This document shows positions 25,463 through 34,779 of a DNA stretch of 64,000 bases, piece by piece. A model generated the notes under the pieces. It saw only the letters and a program-made list of their open reading frames with translations. It was not told the DNA's origin and made no database searches. The translations under genes and the position numbers were made by a program. This DNA is from Jejuia sp. UBA6058 (GTDB lineage: Bacteria > Bacteroidota > Bacteroidia > Flavobacteriales > Flavobacteriaceae). Within the stretch, counting starts at the first letter, position 1; each line of letters opens with the position of its first letter. Location of the stretch: positions 285,948-349,947 of the forward strand of contig DIYI01000012.1 of assembly GCA_002428965.1 (NCBI GenBank). The letters run 5' to 3'.

Positions 25463-26730
25463 GATAGCCTCTCATAAAAATTCACTAAAATACAAGCGAT
25501 AATAGATGGAAAAACCCATCCTACTCCATCTTCTCCAAGAGGTATTAAACCAATCATTTGATTTAGTTTTTCAGAAGTAATAAGAACACCCAATGCATCT
25601 GGAATACTAAAAAAAATAGTGGTTATTGCCACAACTCTAAACACTAATTTTGAAGCTAATCTTTCAGGAATAATATGAAGTAAGATTAATACAATACACA
25701 AAGGATACACTAGCATTAAAGCTGGCACTGCAATATTTATGATATACCCAACATTCATTTGTCCAACTAAAACACCAACTACGCAACACACAATAGCTGT
25801 ACCCAAATACATACTTTTAACTTTCGGAAAATAAGCTTTAAAAAAATCGGCAACACTTACCACAATAGCCACTGCAGTTGTAAAACACGCCAATGCTACT
25901 AAAGCTCCAAGTATGGAAGCTCCTAAACTACCTAACGTTTTGTTCGCAATACCCAAAAGTAATTCTGTTCTCGATACTTGCCCGATAAACTGAGAGCTAT
26001 ACTTTGCGCCTACAAAAATTAAACCAACATAAACCACAAAAAGCCCTGTCATGGCAATTACGCCAGAACGAAATATAATCGCCTTTTTTTCAATTACGGG
26101 TAACTGCGGAAACGTTCTGTTTAAGGAAGTTAAAACCACAGCGCCCATTATAACTCCTGCCATGGCATCATAGGTTTGATAACCTTCCAATAAACCATTT
26201 ACAAATGGTATGCCGTTAGATAACATTTCTATTTCCGTAGCTGGAGCATAAATGGCTAAAAGGATAATTGCGAAAAGAATAATAAGAATAATTGGGGTCA
26301 AAAATTTTCCGATAAAACTTAGAACCTGACTTCTATTCATAACAAACAGAAAGACCAAAAAGAAATAAACAATACTAGTTAATAGTGCTGGGGAAGCAAA
26401 AAAGGGAGCTATAGCAATTTCATGGGTTACTGCCGCAGTCCTTGGACACGGTAAAGTTGTTGTGATAACCAACAGAACAAAGCAAAAAATAGAACTAAAC
26501 AACGGAGATACTTTCTTTCCGAAATCGAACATTGTACCCTGCAATTTGGCATGAGCACTAATGGCACAAAGAGGAATTACGGTAGTTGACACCAAAAAAC
26601 CAACAGCAACCCAACTCCAATCCGAACCAGAGTGAAAACCTAAAAAAGGTGGAAGAATTAGGTTGCCTGCTCCAAAAAAACCTGCAAACAGTGCAAACCC
26701 GAATACAAAAGTTTCCTTAGTATTTTTCAC
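25459..26730 (-). CDS. brnQ: Branched-chain amino acid:cation symporter, BrnQ/LIVCS family
   Basis: With a GTG start at 26730 the protein has about 423 residues and begins VKNTKETFVFGFALFAGFFG, the usual family start; GAGNLILPPFLG is the family signature. About 12 hydrophobic helices are visible. It imports leucine, isoleucine and valine with sodium or proton. A longer reading to an ATG at 26874 would add 48 polar residues and run through the start of the divergent hydrolase gene and its promoter, so it is rejected. The stop overlaps the convergent ACT-like gene by four bases. Confidence 0.9.
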   Translation of the reverse strand: MKNTKETFVFGFALFAGFFGAGNLILPPFLGFHSGSDWSWVAVGFLVSTTVIPLCAISAHAKLQGTMFDFGKKVSPLFSSIFCFVLLVITTTLPCPRTAAVTHEIAIAPFFASPALLTSIVYFFLVFLFVMNRSQVLSFIGKFLTPIILIILFAIILLAIYAPATEIEMLSNGIPFVNGLLEGYQTYDAMAGVIMGAVVLTSLNRTFPQLPVIEKKAIIFRSGVIAMTGLFVVYVGLIFVGAKYSSQFIGQVSRTELLLGIANKTLGSLGASILGALVALACFTTAVAIVVSVADFFKAYFPKVKSMYLGTAIVCCVVGVLVGQMNVGYIINIAVPALMLVYPLCIVLILLHIIPERLASKLVFRVVAITTIFFSIPDALGVLITSEKLNQMIGLIPLGEDGVGWVFPSIIACILVNFYERLS

Positions 26731-26741
26731 GTCTAAGATTT

Positions 26742-26749
26742 TATCTTTG
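26742..26749 (+). promoter_or_regulatory. -7 promoter box of the alpha/beta hydrolase gene
   Basis: TATCTTTG lies 16 bases before the ATG at 26766, a perfect TAnnTTTG match in the gap between divergent brnQ (GTG at 26730) and the hydrolase. Its position supports the short brnQ start. Confidence 0.65.
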
Positions 26750-26765
26750 TCTAATATAGAACAAT

Positions 26766-27533
26766 ATGACACTAGAACACAACGGTATACCTGTTTTTTA
26801 TACTGATAATGGCGAAGGGCAAGCTTTAGTTTTTTTACATGGGTTTTTAGAAAATAGCAGTATTTGGAATCCATTCATTCCTGAGTTATCTAAAACCAAA
26901 AGAGTAATTTGCATTGATTTATTGGGTCATGGTAAAACTGGTTGTCTCAATGAAATTCATACTATGGAAGTTATGGCAGATACGGTTAAAACTATCCTAA
27001 ACAATTTAAGCATAGAACGGGCCTTTTTATTTGGACACTCTATGGGTGGCTATGTTGCATTAGCTTTGGCAGAAAAGTACAACACTAGCGGTATTTGTCT
27101 AATAAATTCAACAGCTTCTGCAGATAGTGAAGAAAAGCAGCTTAATAGAGAAAGAGCAATAGCTGCAGTTAAGAAAAGTAAAGAAACCTTTGTTAGGATG
27201 GCAATTTCAAATTTATTTAGCCCTCAAAACCGAGAGCTTTTTAGTAATGAAATAGAAACCTTAAAAACAGAAGCTTTGAAAACACCCGTACGAGGTATTG
27301 CAGCTGCTCTTAAAGGTATGAAAATAAGGAAAGACAGGACAGCATTGTTTCACTCTGGTAGATATAAAAAAATGCTAATCTTGGGAAAAAAAGATCCTGT
27401 TCTAAATTATAATGACCTATTGGTAAAAACAAAAAATACAGACGTCGAAATAGCTGTGTTTGAAGATGGGCACATGAGCTATATTGAAAATACGAGAGAA
27501 TTACTACACAAAATAATGCATTTCATCGAATAA
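26766..27533 (+). CDS. Alpha/beta hydrolase
   Basis: A 255-residue cytoplasmic serine hydrolase of the alpha/beta fold. The oxyanion region is VFLHGFLENSSIW (about 22-34), the nucleophile elbow FGHSMGGYVAL (Ser near 94), the likely acid in GKKDPVLNYND, and the catalytic His in EDGHMSYIENT near the C-terminus. The length and the absence of a big lid suggest a MenH/BioH-like or esterase subtype, but the substrate cannot be assigned. It seems to be transcribed alone from the box at 26742-26749. No signal peptide. Confidence 0.9.
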   Translation: MTLEHNGIPVFYTDNGEGQALVFLHGFLENSSIWNPFIPELSKTKRVICIDLLGHGKTGCLNEIHTMEVMADTVKTILNNLSIERAFLFGHSMGGYVALALAEKYNTSGICLINSTASADSEEKQLNRERAIAAVKKSKETFVRMAISNLFSPQNRELFSNEIETLKTEALKTPVRGIAAALKGMKIRKDRTALFHSGRYKKMLILGKKDPVLNYNDLLVKTKNTDVEIAVFEDGHMSYIENTRELLHKIMHFIE

Positions 27534-27611
27534 TTTTACGTTATATCAGATTTGTTTTGTTTTTTTTATACATTTAAACTTGTATTTTCACACTACCCAA
27601 CAACTTAACCT

Positions 27612-27878
27612 ATGGAAAATCAAGCTACTAGAGCTGCACTTATACCTAAAGTATATTGTAGTATTTTTGGACATGATTATCACGTTACTAAAAAAGTAAC
27701 AAAACATGTAAAAGAATACACGTGTAGGCACTGTGGCAAGCAACTTACCACTACCAGTGATGGTAGCTTAGTTGAACTGACTCCAAAGTTCAAAGAGATT
27801 AACCTTATACTCGAGCGTATTTACCTCGCTAAAACTAAACGTTTAAAGAGAAAAACAATCACTTCATCGATTTACTAA
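27612..27878 (+). CDS. Small zinc-ribbon-like protein, paralogue 1
   Basis: An 88-residue protein sharing most of its sequence with the next gene and its pattern with the one at 33992. The common pattern is a cysteine then FGH (CSIFGHDYHV), a VKEYTC..CGKQLTT segment with CxxC, DGSLVELTPKFKEIN, and a basic tail. The CxxC plus the N-terminal Cys and His could bind one zinc ion, as in the DUF1660-type small proteins. No signal peptide is seen, so it is probably cytoplasmic. Function unknown. Seventy-seven bases separate it from its paralogue; the pair looks like a tandem duplication. Confidence 0.75.
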   Translation: MENQATRAALIPKVYCSIFGHDYHVTKKVTKHVKEYTCRHCGKQLTTTSDGSLVELTPKFKEINLILERIYLAKTKRLKRKTITSSIY

Positions 27879-27955
27879 CTTCTTATCAACATTTTATAAT
27901 TCGTTTTTAATAAATTCATCTCGTTCTTACTAAAACCTTATAATATGCGAACAGA

Positions 27956-28199
27956 ATGAAACATTTACAGTGCAAAGTTTTCGGACACAATTATGAAGTG
28001 TCAAGACACGTAACCTACCACGTAAAAGAATACACCTGCAAAAACTGCGGAAAACAACTTACCACAAATAGCAACGGTTCATTAACTGATCTCACTCCAA
28101 AATTCAAAGAAATTAATAACGTTTTAGCCCGAATACATCAAAAACGAAAACAAAGAATAAGGCTTATTACCAAAAACGTTGATAAAGAACTTTTACTTT

Positions 28200-28210
<11 letters not shown>
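27956..28210 (+). CDS. Small zinc-ribbon-like protein, paralogue 2
   Basis: An 84-residue paralogue of the previous gene. The core aligns almost residue for residue: CKVFGHNYEVSRHV, HVKEYTCKNCGKQLTT, NGSLTDLTPKFKEIN, then a Lys/Arg-rich tail. All the putative zinc ligands (Cys, His, CxxC) are kept. The C-terminus runs into the convergent thiL gene, with an 11-base overlap. Conservation of the cysteine pattern between duplicates argues that both are functional; what they do is not known. Confidence 0.75.
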
Positions 28211-29246
<1,036 letters not shown>

Positions 29247-29250
29247 ATTG

Positions 29251-29258
29251 CAAAAATA
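29251..29258 (-). promoter_or_regulatory. -7 promoter box of thiL, implying a leaderless or very short leader
   Basis: TATTTTTG on the minus strand is a perfect TAnnTTTG match that ends four bases before the thiL ATG. Since transcription normally starts a few bases after this box, the message would begin at or next to the start codon. Confidence 0.45.
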
Positions 29259-29401
29259 ACCAAGGATTTTAATTTAGTAATGTAACCGAACTATTTAATT
29301 TTATTCCTGTAAATTTGTTTTAAACGTTAAAATACTATCTACAATACGCACATGGCCTTTTGCGTTATAGTATTGCTTTTGAATTAGAAAATTTACAATT
29401 T

Positions 29402-30661
29402 ATGCTTAAAATTAAATACACTTTATTCTGCGGCGTCATCTTTTTTTGTCTTTTCTTCTCTTGCAATAGAAATATGCCAAGTACCGAAATTCAAGAGGAA
29501 GACATGAACGAAATGGAAGAAATGGAGGAAACGATGCCTATGGCTTTCTGTGAAAACGGATTTGCAAGCATATACCCCTGCAATGATTATGATTTAATGA
29601 CGCATATGCCGCTAAGTACCTTCGGGGTTGCTGAAGCTAATGATTCTTGGGGTTGGACAGATCCTGAAACAGGCAAAGAATATGCACTTGTTGGTACAGA
29701 CCGTTCAACGGTATTTGTTGATATTACAGATACTGAAAACCCTATTTATATTGGCAATATGCCAACAGCTACTATTTCAAGCCCTTGGCGTGATGTAAAA
29801 GTTTATCAAAACCATGCCTTTGTTGTTGCTGATAATGTGCAAGGAGAAGATAGCCATGGTATGCAGGTATTCGATCTTACACGATTAAGAAATGTTGTAA
29901 ATCCTCCACAAACTCTAAGGGAAGATGCCCGCTTAACTGATATTGGAAGAGCTCATAACATAGTTATTAACGAAAGTACTGGTTATGCGTATATTGTTGG
30001 AGGAACCTCAGCAAATGGCGGCCCAATTTTCGTTAACATACAGGAACAAAAAAACCCATTAGTTGAAGGCAGTTTAACACAAGGTGGGTATTCTCATGAT
30101 GCACAAGTAGTAACTTATAGTGGACCAGATTCTGATTATACAGGTAAAGAAATATTAATTGGCAGTAATGAGAACGAAGTTGTTATTGCAGATGTAACAG
30201 ATAAAGCTAACCCTACTATAATATCTACTATTTCATATTCCAATGTTGAATATGCACATCAAGGTTGGTTTACTGAAGATATGCGCTATTTTATTTTAGG
30301 TGATGAGGTTGATGAAATTAGGGTAGGCAACAACACAAGACTAATTATTTTCGATTTTACAGATTTAGACAACCCCCTAAATCACTTTGAATATGTTGCC
30401 AACAACCCCTCAATAGATCATAATGGTTATGTTAAGGGCAATACATTTTATCAGGCAAGTTACAGAGCTGGTTTACGCGTGTTAGACATTTCAAATATTG
30501 CAAATAGGTCCTTTACAGAGATTGCTTTTTTTGACACATATCCTGAGGATGACGACACCAATTTTGATGGCGCTTGGAATGTTTATCCTTTTTTCGAAAG
30601 TGGGAATATCGTTATTAGCGATATCAATAGAGGGCTATTCGTTGTCCGCAAAAGTCAATAA
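29402..30661 (+). CDS. Choice-of-anchor B lipoprotein with LVIVD-type propeller repeats
   Basis: The ATG at 29402 gives 419 residues and a lipoprotein signal (MLKIKYTLFCGVIFFCLFF then SC). The longer reading from 29360 buries the signal behind 14 residues and is rejected. The mature protein shows repeated propeller strands such as TVFVDITDTENPIYIG, GMQVFDLTRLRNV, VVIADVTDKANPTII and GLRVLDISN, typical of choice-of-anchor B family proteins. The sequence after the signal is acidic and Met/Glu-rich (EEDMNEMEEMEETM), which could bind metal. First gene of a four-gene operon ending in mbnP/mbnH. Location: outer-membrane or periplasmic lipoprotein. Confidence 0.85.
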   Translation: MLKIKYTLFCGVIFFCLFFSCNRNMPSTEIQEEDMNEMEEMEETMPMAFCENGFASIYPCNDYDLMTHMPLSTFGVAEANDSWGWTDPETGKEYALVGTDRSTVFVDITDTENPIYIGNMPTATISSPWRDVKVYQNHAFVVADNVQGEDSHGMQVFDLTRLRNVVNPPQTLREDARLTDIGRAHNIVINESTGYAYIVGGTSANGGPIFVNIQEQKNPLVEGSLTQGGYSHDAQVVTYSGPDSDYTGKEILIGSNENEVVIADVTDKANPTIISTISYSNVEYAHQGWFTEDMRYFILGDEVDEIRVGNNTRLIIFDFTDLDNPLNHFEYVANNPSIDHNGYVKGNTFYQASYRAGLRVLDISNIANRSFTEIAFFDTYPEDDDTNFDGAWNVYPFFESGNIVISDINRGLFVVRKSQ

Positions 30662-30678
30662 TTTGACTGCTTTCCAGA

Positions 30679-32025
30679 ATGGAAAAGTTAAACCTTTACA
30701 TATCTCTTTCGGTTGCAACAGTATTCCTTTTTTTTGGTTGCTCAAACGATGAGTCTAATCCAAATGAAACTTTCAAGACTATAGAAACCGACTTCATTAA
30801 AACCATGGGAGGAAGCCTTAATGAAAGTTTTCAATCTATAGACAAAACCAATGATGGAGGTTATGTTGTCCTTGGTCAGGTGCAAAGCAACGATGGGGAT
30901 ATTCAGATAAAAACAGATACTTCTTTTGATTTTTGGATTGTAAAATTTGACAACAATAGCACACTGGAATGGCAAAAAGTATTTGGAGGAAGTGGTAATG
31001 ACCGAGGACAAAGCATCGTTGCAACAGCAGATGGCGGATATGCAATTTTGGGTTACAGTAACAGTAATGACCGCGATGTTTCTGAAAATTTTGGAAATGA
31101 TGATTTTTGGGTATTAAAACTAGATAGCAATGGAAATATAATTTGGGAAACCGTTCTTGGTTTTGCAGGTGTAGATAGAGGTTATAAAATAGTTCAAACA
31201 TCTGACAATGGATATTTAATTACTGGCGTTTTAGATGTAAGTGCATCTAATGGTGAAGGCAATAGCAAAATTAGTGCATCGAAACATGCTGGAGGAGATT
31301 ATTGGGCGATAAAACTTAACATTGATGGCACAAAAGAATGGAGTAGATTTTTTGGCGGCTCTTTTACAGACACACCTTACAATGTAGTTGAAACCGATGA
31401 CAATAACTATGTTGTTGTTGGCTCGTCAGATAGCGACGATGTTGATATAAAGAACAATAAGGGTACTTATGATTTTTGGGTTGTAAAGATTTCTAATGAA
31501 GGAGATTTGCTTTGGGAGAAATCTTTTGGAGGTTCTCAAATTGATGAAGCTTGGGGTATTGTTTCTTCAAACGATGGCAATTATATCATTGCTGGCGATA
31601 CACGAAGTAATGATCAAGATATTACTGAAAATGCTGGTGCTTCAGATATTTTAATAATAAAAATTTCCACGGAAGGAGATTTGATTTGGCAGAAAACATT
31701 AGGAGGTACAAGTTTCGATGCCTGTAGATCTATTTCAAAAACTAATGATGGTGGGTTTTTAATAGCTGGAAGTACAAGGAGCTTAGATGGAGATTTGTCG
31801 CAAAACAATGGACAAAATGATGCTCTAGTTGCAAAATTAAACGAGAATGGCGACCTCGAATGGCAAAAAACAATTGGTGGCTCTAATGTAGATCTAGCCT
31901 TTGACCTCGTAGAATTAATAGATGGCTCAATCATAGCTGTTGGAGAATCCAGTAGCTCCAATGAAGATATTCAGGAAAATAAAGGTTTTACAGATGCCCT
32001 AATATTTAAAATAAATGAAAAATGA
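30679..32025 (+). CDS. Lipoprotein with about six tandem propeller-type repeats
   Basis: A 448-residue lipoprotein (lipobox TVFLFFGC). The mature part is six or so repeats of about 60 residues, each with the pattern DGGYxxxG, SxxxD, DxWxxKL, GxxxWxxxxGGS (for example TNDGGYVVLGQVQSNDGD, WQKVFGGSGNDRGQSI). This strand rhythm predicts a beta propeller. It lies between the choice-of-anchor B gene (17-base gap) and mbnP (ATGA overlap of four bases), so all are co-transcribed. The repeats suggest a binding or scaffold role for the MbnP/MbnH system; this is inference. Confidence 0.8.
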   Translation: MEKLNLYISLSVATVFLFFGCSNDESNPNETFKTIETDFIKTMGGSLNESFQSIDKTNDGGYVVLGQVQSNDGDIQIKTDTSFDFWIVKFDNNSTLEWQKVFGGSGNDRGQSIVATADGGYAILGYSNSNDRDVSENFGNDDFWVLKLDSNGNIIWETVLGFAGVDRGYKIVQTSDNGYLITGVLDVSASNGEGNSKISASKHAGGDYWAIKLNIDGTKEWSRFFGGSFTDTPYNVVETDDNNYVVVGSSDSDDVDIKNNKGTYDFWVVKISNEGDLLWEKSFGGSQIDEAWGIVSSNDGNYIIAGDTRSNDQDITENAGASDILIIKISTEGDLIWQKTLGGTSFDACRSISKTNDGGFLIAGSTRSLDGDLSQNNGQNDALVAKLNENGDLEWQKTIGGSNVDLAFDLVELIDGSIIAVGESSSSNEDIQENKGFTDALIFKINEK

Positions 32026-32795
32026 AAAAATTATTGCTTTTATGCTTAATACTAATTTTAATACCATCATGTGAAAGTGATGCGGATGACAACGCTCCTA
32101 TCCAGACTAATGTTACACTAAACTTTGGCCATACTTGGGACGATATACCGGTAACTAATGCAGATTTTAACACCATTAAATTTACCAACGACAATGGTGA
32201 CGAATTGAGTATTGAACGCCTAAGATACCTAATTTCAAAAGTAACATTCACTACATCCAATAACGAAGTGTTAAATATACCTGGATATCAGTTAGTTGAC
32301 GTGACAAATAACGAAAACCTCACCTTTACTACAGCGACTAGAATTCCTAATGGCACTTATAAAAATGTTGCTTTTACTTTCGGATTCAACAATGAAGATA
32401 ATTATACCCCTAATGGTTATGCAGATTTGAACTCTGCAAATTTCTTTGTGCCTGCGATGTTAGGTGGCGGTTATCATTATATGCAGTTTGATGGTAAATT
32501 CATCAATAGTTCGAGCATAGAACAAGGATTTAATTACCATGCTATTAGAGCTGTTGATAACCCAGGAGACAGCCCTACTTTTCCAAAGGATACTTTTTTC
32601 GAAGTTAACCTTGGAACTGTAAGCATCTCAAACAATAGCATCATTAATGTTGAAATGAATATAGCGGAGTGGTTCAAAACACCAAATCGTTGGGATTTAA
32701 ACGAACTCAACCAAATGCTAATGCCAAACTCCGCAGCTCAAATTAAGATGTTTGAAAATGGACAAAATGTGTTTAGTTTAAAATCTGTAGAATAA
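32022..32795 (+). CDS. mbnP: MbnP-family copper-binding lipoprotein
   Basis: A 257-residue lipoprotein (lipobox LILIPSC). It has the MbnP layout: a beta-rich domain beginning NVTLNFGHTWDDIPV, with YLISKVTFTTSN, GFNNEDNYTP, FVPAMLGGGYHYMQFDGKF and a final AEWFKTPNRWDLNE. In methanotrophs MbnP binds copper after a tryptophan is oxidised to kynurenine by the dihaem enzyme MbnH; an MbnH homologue is the next gene, six bases on. Candidate tryptophans sit in NFGHTWDD and PNRWDLNE. It overlaps the previous gene by four bases. Copper role is by family; not shown here. Confidence 0.85.
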   Translation: MKKLLLLCLILILIPSCESDADDNAPIQTNVTLNFGHTWDDIPVTNADFNTIKFTNDNGDELSIERLRYLISKVTFTTSNNEVLNIPGYQLVDVTNNENLTFTTATRIPNGTYKNVAFTFGFNNEDNYTPNGYADLNSANFFVPAMLGGGYHYMQFDGKFINSSSIEQGFNYHAIRAVDNPGDSPTFPKDTFFEVNLGTVSISNNSIINVEMNIAEWFKTPNRWDLNELNQMLMPNSAAQIKMFENGQNVFSLKSVE

Positions 32796-32801
32796 TATAT
32801 T

Positions 32802-33869
32802 TTGAAAACGTGGTCCATATATTGTCTCTTCTTAATAACTTTTATTTGTGTTTCTTGCTCAAATGAAAGTATCGATAATTATGCGTCGACAGAAGTGAGT
32901 TTAGAGATTCCTAAATTATTTTCAGATAATATTATTGCTCCTGTTATTCCTGCTGGCAACACTCAAACTATGGAAGGTATTATTTTAGGAAAAAAGCTAT
33001 TTTTCGATCCCATTTTATCAGGTAATAATACTCAGGCATGTGCAGACTGTCACGCTCCACAGAACGCCTTCACAGATACATCCAGATTTAGCGATGGTAT
33101 TGATGGTAGTTTAAGCATCCGAAATTCCATGCCACTTTTTAATTTAGCATGGAATTACGACGAAAAATTCTTTTGGGATGGCAAGTCCTTTAATTTAGAG
33201 CATCAAGCGTTTCTGCCCGTTACCGACCCAAAAGAAATGAAAAACACATGGGCCAATGTAGAACAACAATTACAACAGCATAATGAGTATCCCGAATTAT
33301 TTGAAAGAGCTTTTGGAACAACATCTATCGATTCAACTTTAGTAACCAAAGCCATTGCTCAGTTTGAACGCACTCTTATTTCTGCAAATTCTAAATTTGA
33401 TAAATTTCTTTTAGGCGAAATTGAATTGACCCCTGAGGAGCAAAATGGTTTTGATGTTTTTATGGATGAAGCCAGAGGTGATTGTTTTCATTGCCATGGT
33501 AGTGATAAAAACCCATTATGGACAGACAATGATTTTCATAATAACGGACTTGATGAAACATTTGCAGATTTGGGTTTAGGAGCTATTACTGGAGATCCCG
33601 CGGATAATGGAAAGTTCAGGTCACCCTCTTTAAGAAATTTAGCTTTTACAGCACCTTACATGCACGATGGTAGGTTTGCAACTATAGATGATGTCATCAA
33701 TCATTACAGTGAAGGCCTTAAAAATTCAACAACTATTGATCCTTTGATGAAAAAGATAGACCAAGGAGGTGTTAACCTTTCCGATGAAGACAAAGCTGAC
33801 TTAAAAGCATTTCTACTAAGTCTGTCTGATTTTGAATTCGTAAACGACCCAAATTTCACCAACAACTAA
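32802..33869 (+). CDS. mbnH: MbnH-like dihaem cytochrome c peroxidase family protein
   Basis: A 355-residue lipoprotein (signal ending FICVSC) with two c-type haem motifs, CADCHAPQNAF near residue 81 and CFHCHGS near 226. Family segments LGKKLFFDPILSGNNTQ, RNSMPLFNLAWN, FFWDGKSFNLE and PSLRNLAFTAPYMHDGRF are all present, the last with a likely distal haem ligand. The family includes MauG and MbnH, which oxidise protein residues, and true peroxidases. Pairing with mbnP points to MbnH. The start is a TTG at 32802, six bases after mbnP; no better start is seen. Last gene of the operon. Confidence 0.9.
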   Translation: MKTWSIYCLFLITFICVSCSNESIDNYASTEVSLEIPKLFSDNIIAPVIPAGNTQTMEGIILGKKLFFDPILSGNNTQACADCHAPQNAFTDTSRFSDGIDGSLSIRNSMPLFNLAWNYDEKFFWDGKSFNLEHQAFLPVTDPKEMKNTWANVEQQLQQHNEYPELFERAFGTTSIDSTLVTKAIAQFERTLISANSKFDKFLLGEIELTPEEQNGFDVFMDEARGDCFHCHGSDKNPLWTDNDFHNNGLDETFADLGLGAITGDPADNGKFRSPSLRNLAFTAPYMHDGRFATIDDVINHYSEGLKNSTTIDPLMKKIDQGGVNLSDEDKADLKAFLLSLSDFEFVNDPNFTNN

Positions 33870-33991
33870 GGGCAAATTTGGAAATACAATTGCAACAAAA
33901 ATGTATTTCGTCGAATAAATTAACGTTTTAACGGTTAATTAAATCTTTTTCAGCATCTTTAAAATCCCAAATCTTTTTAAGAGCAATAATA

Positions 33992-34225
33992 ATGGAAAAG
34001 CCTACACATCCTTTTTGTTCGGTTTTCGGTCACAACCTAAAACTTGTCGCCAAAATTGACGATGATATTTCCGAACTTGTTTGTAAAACTTGCCAAAGTC
34101 ATTTTATTTCCACAGAAAATGGTAGTCTAGTAGATCTTCCTGTACTAAGAGATACAAACCCTCATGAAAGTTACTTTAAAAGGAAAAGAGCTTCTTCACG
34201 ATTACAGCAATTCTTGGGTGCATAG
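33992..34225 (+). CDS. Small zinc-ribbon-like protein, paralogue 3
   Basis: A 77-residue diverged relative of the two small proteins at 27612 and 27956. It keeps Cys-x-VFGH (CSVFGHNLKL), ELVCKTCQSHF with CxxC, and ENGSLVDLP, followed by a basic tail. CxxCG has become CKTCQ here, and the KFKEIN segment is lost. It sits between the mbnP/mbnH operon and the SUF locus and may be transcribed alone. Function unknown; a small zinc-binding cytoplasmic protein is the best guess. Confidence 0.7.
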   Translation: MEKPTHPFCSVFGHNLKLVAKIDDDISELVCKTCQSHFISTENGSLVDLPVLRDTNPHESYFKRKRASSRLQQFLGA

Positions 34226-34368
34226 AATTCTATAATTGAACCGTTTACTAATTTCATTTTATTTAATTTTCTTAATCATAAGAAATTCTAATAATAAGCA
34301 TAACAAAAACCTATAAAACCATATACTAATATAATGTTAGGTTATGTCGTTTTGAGGGACTTATATTG

Positions 34369-34376
34369 TATATTTG
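34369..34376 (+). promoter_or_regulatory. -7 promoter box of the suf operon
   Basis: TATATTTG is a perfect TAnnTTTG match 60 bases before the sufA ATG, leaving an untranslated leader of about 50 bases. The 211-base gap before it shows no other strong element. No recognisable IscR-type operator was seen. Confidence 0.55.
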
Positions 34377-34436
34377 TACACTTTATTAGGAGATACTTTA
34401 AACAAAAAAGTGCTTCTAAGTTAAATTAAAATTAAT

Positions 34437-34766
34437 ATGATAAAAGTCTCCGAAACGGCTAAAAAGAAAGTAATAGAGCTTATGGCAGACGACGGCTACA
34501 ATGCGGCTACGGATTATGTGCGTGTAGGTGTTAAAAGTGGTGGTTGTTCAGGTCTATCTTACGACTTAAAATTTGATAAGGAGCAGCAGGAAGAAGACAA
34601 AGTTTTTGAAGACAATGGTGTGAAAATTATTGTTGACAAAAAGAGCTTTTTATACCTCATAGGAACAACATTAGAGTATTCTGGTGGCTTGAACGGCACT
34701 GGTTTTGTATTTAACAATCCTAACGCTAACCGAACTTGCGGTTGTGGCGAATCATTTTCATTATAA
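34437..34766 (+). CDS. sufA: Iron-sulfur cluster assembly accessory protein (A-type)
   Basis: A 109-residue A-type carrier. The three conserved cysteines are C37 (SGGCSGLSY), C101 and C103 (RTCGCGESF). It receives Fe-S clusters from the SufBCD scaffold and passes them to apoproteins in the cytoplasm. The start MIKVSETAKKKVIELM fits the family. It begins the suf operon, 13 bases before sufB, with a -7 box at 34369-34376. Confidence 0.94.
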   Translation: MIKVSETAKKKVIELMADDGYNAATDYVRVGVKSGGCSGLSYDLKFDKEQQEEDKVFEDNGVKIIVDKKSFLYLIGTTLEYSGGLNGTGFVFNNPNANRTCGCGESFSL

Positions 34767-34779
34767 ATAAAGAAGAACT

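Noticed and set aside
26731..26874. 48-residue N-terminal extension of the BrnQ transporter
   Set aside because: It is polar, precedes a family-typical start and would cross the divergent hydrolase promoter and coding start.
30679..32025. Internal repeats considered as DNA-level tandem duplication
   Set aside because: The repeats are visible at protein level, but their nucleotide sequences have diverged, so they are ordinary protein repeats rather than a recent DNA array.
33915..33950. AT-rich stem (AATTAAC/GTTAATT) after mbnH considered as a terminator
   Set aside because: The stem is short, with a loop almost as long as one arm and only a weak T-run; too uncertain to list.
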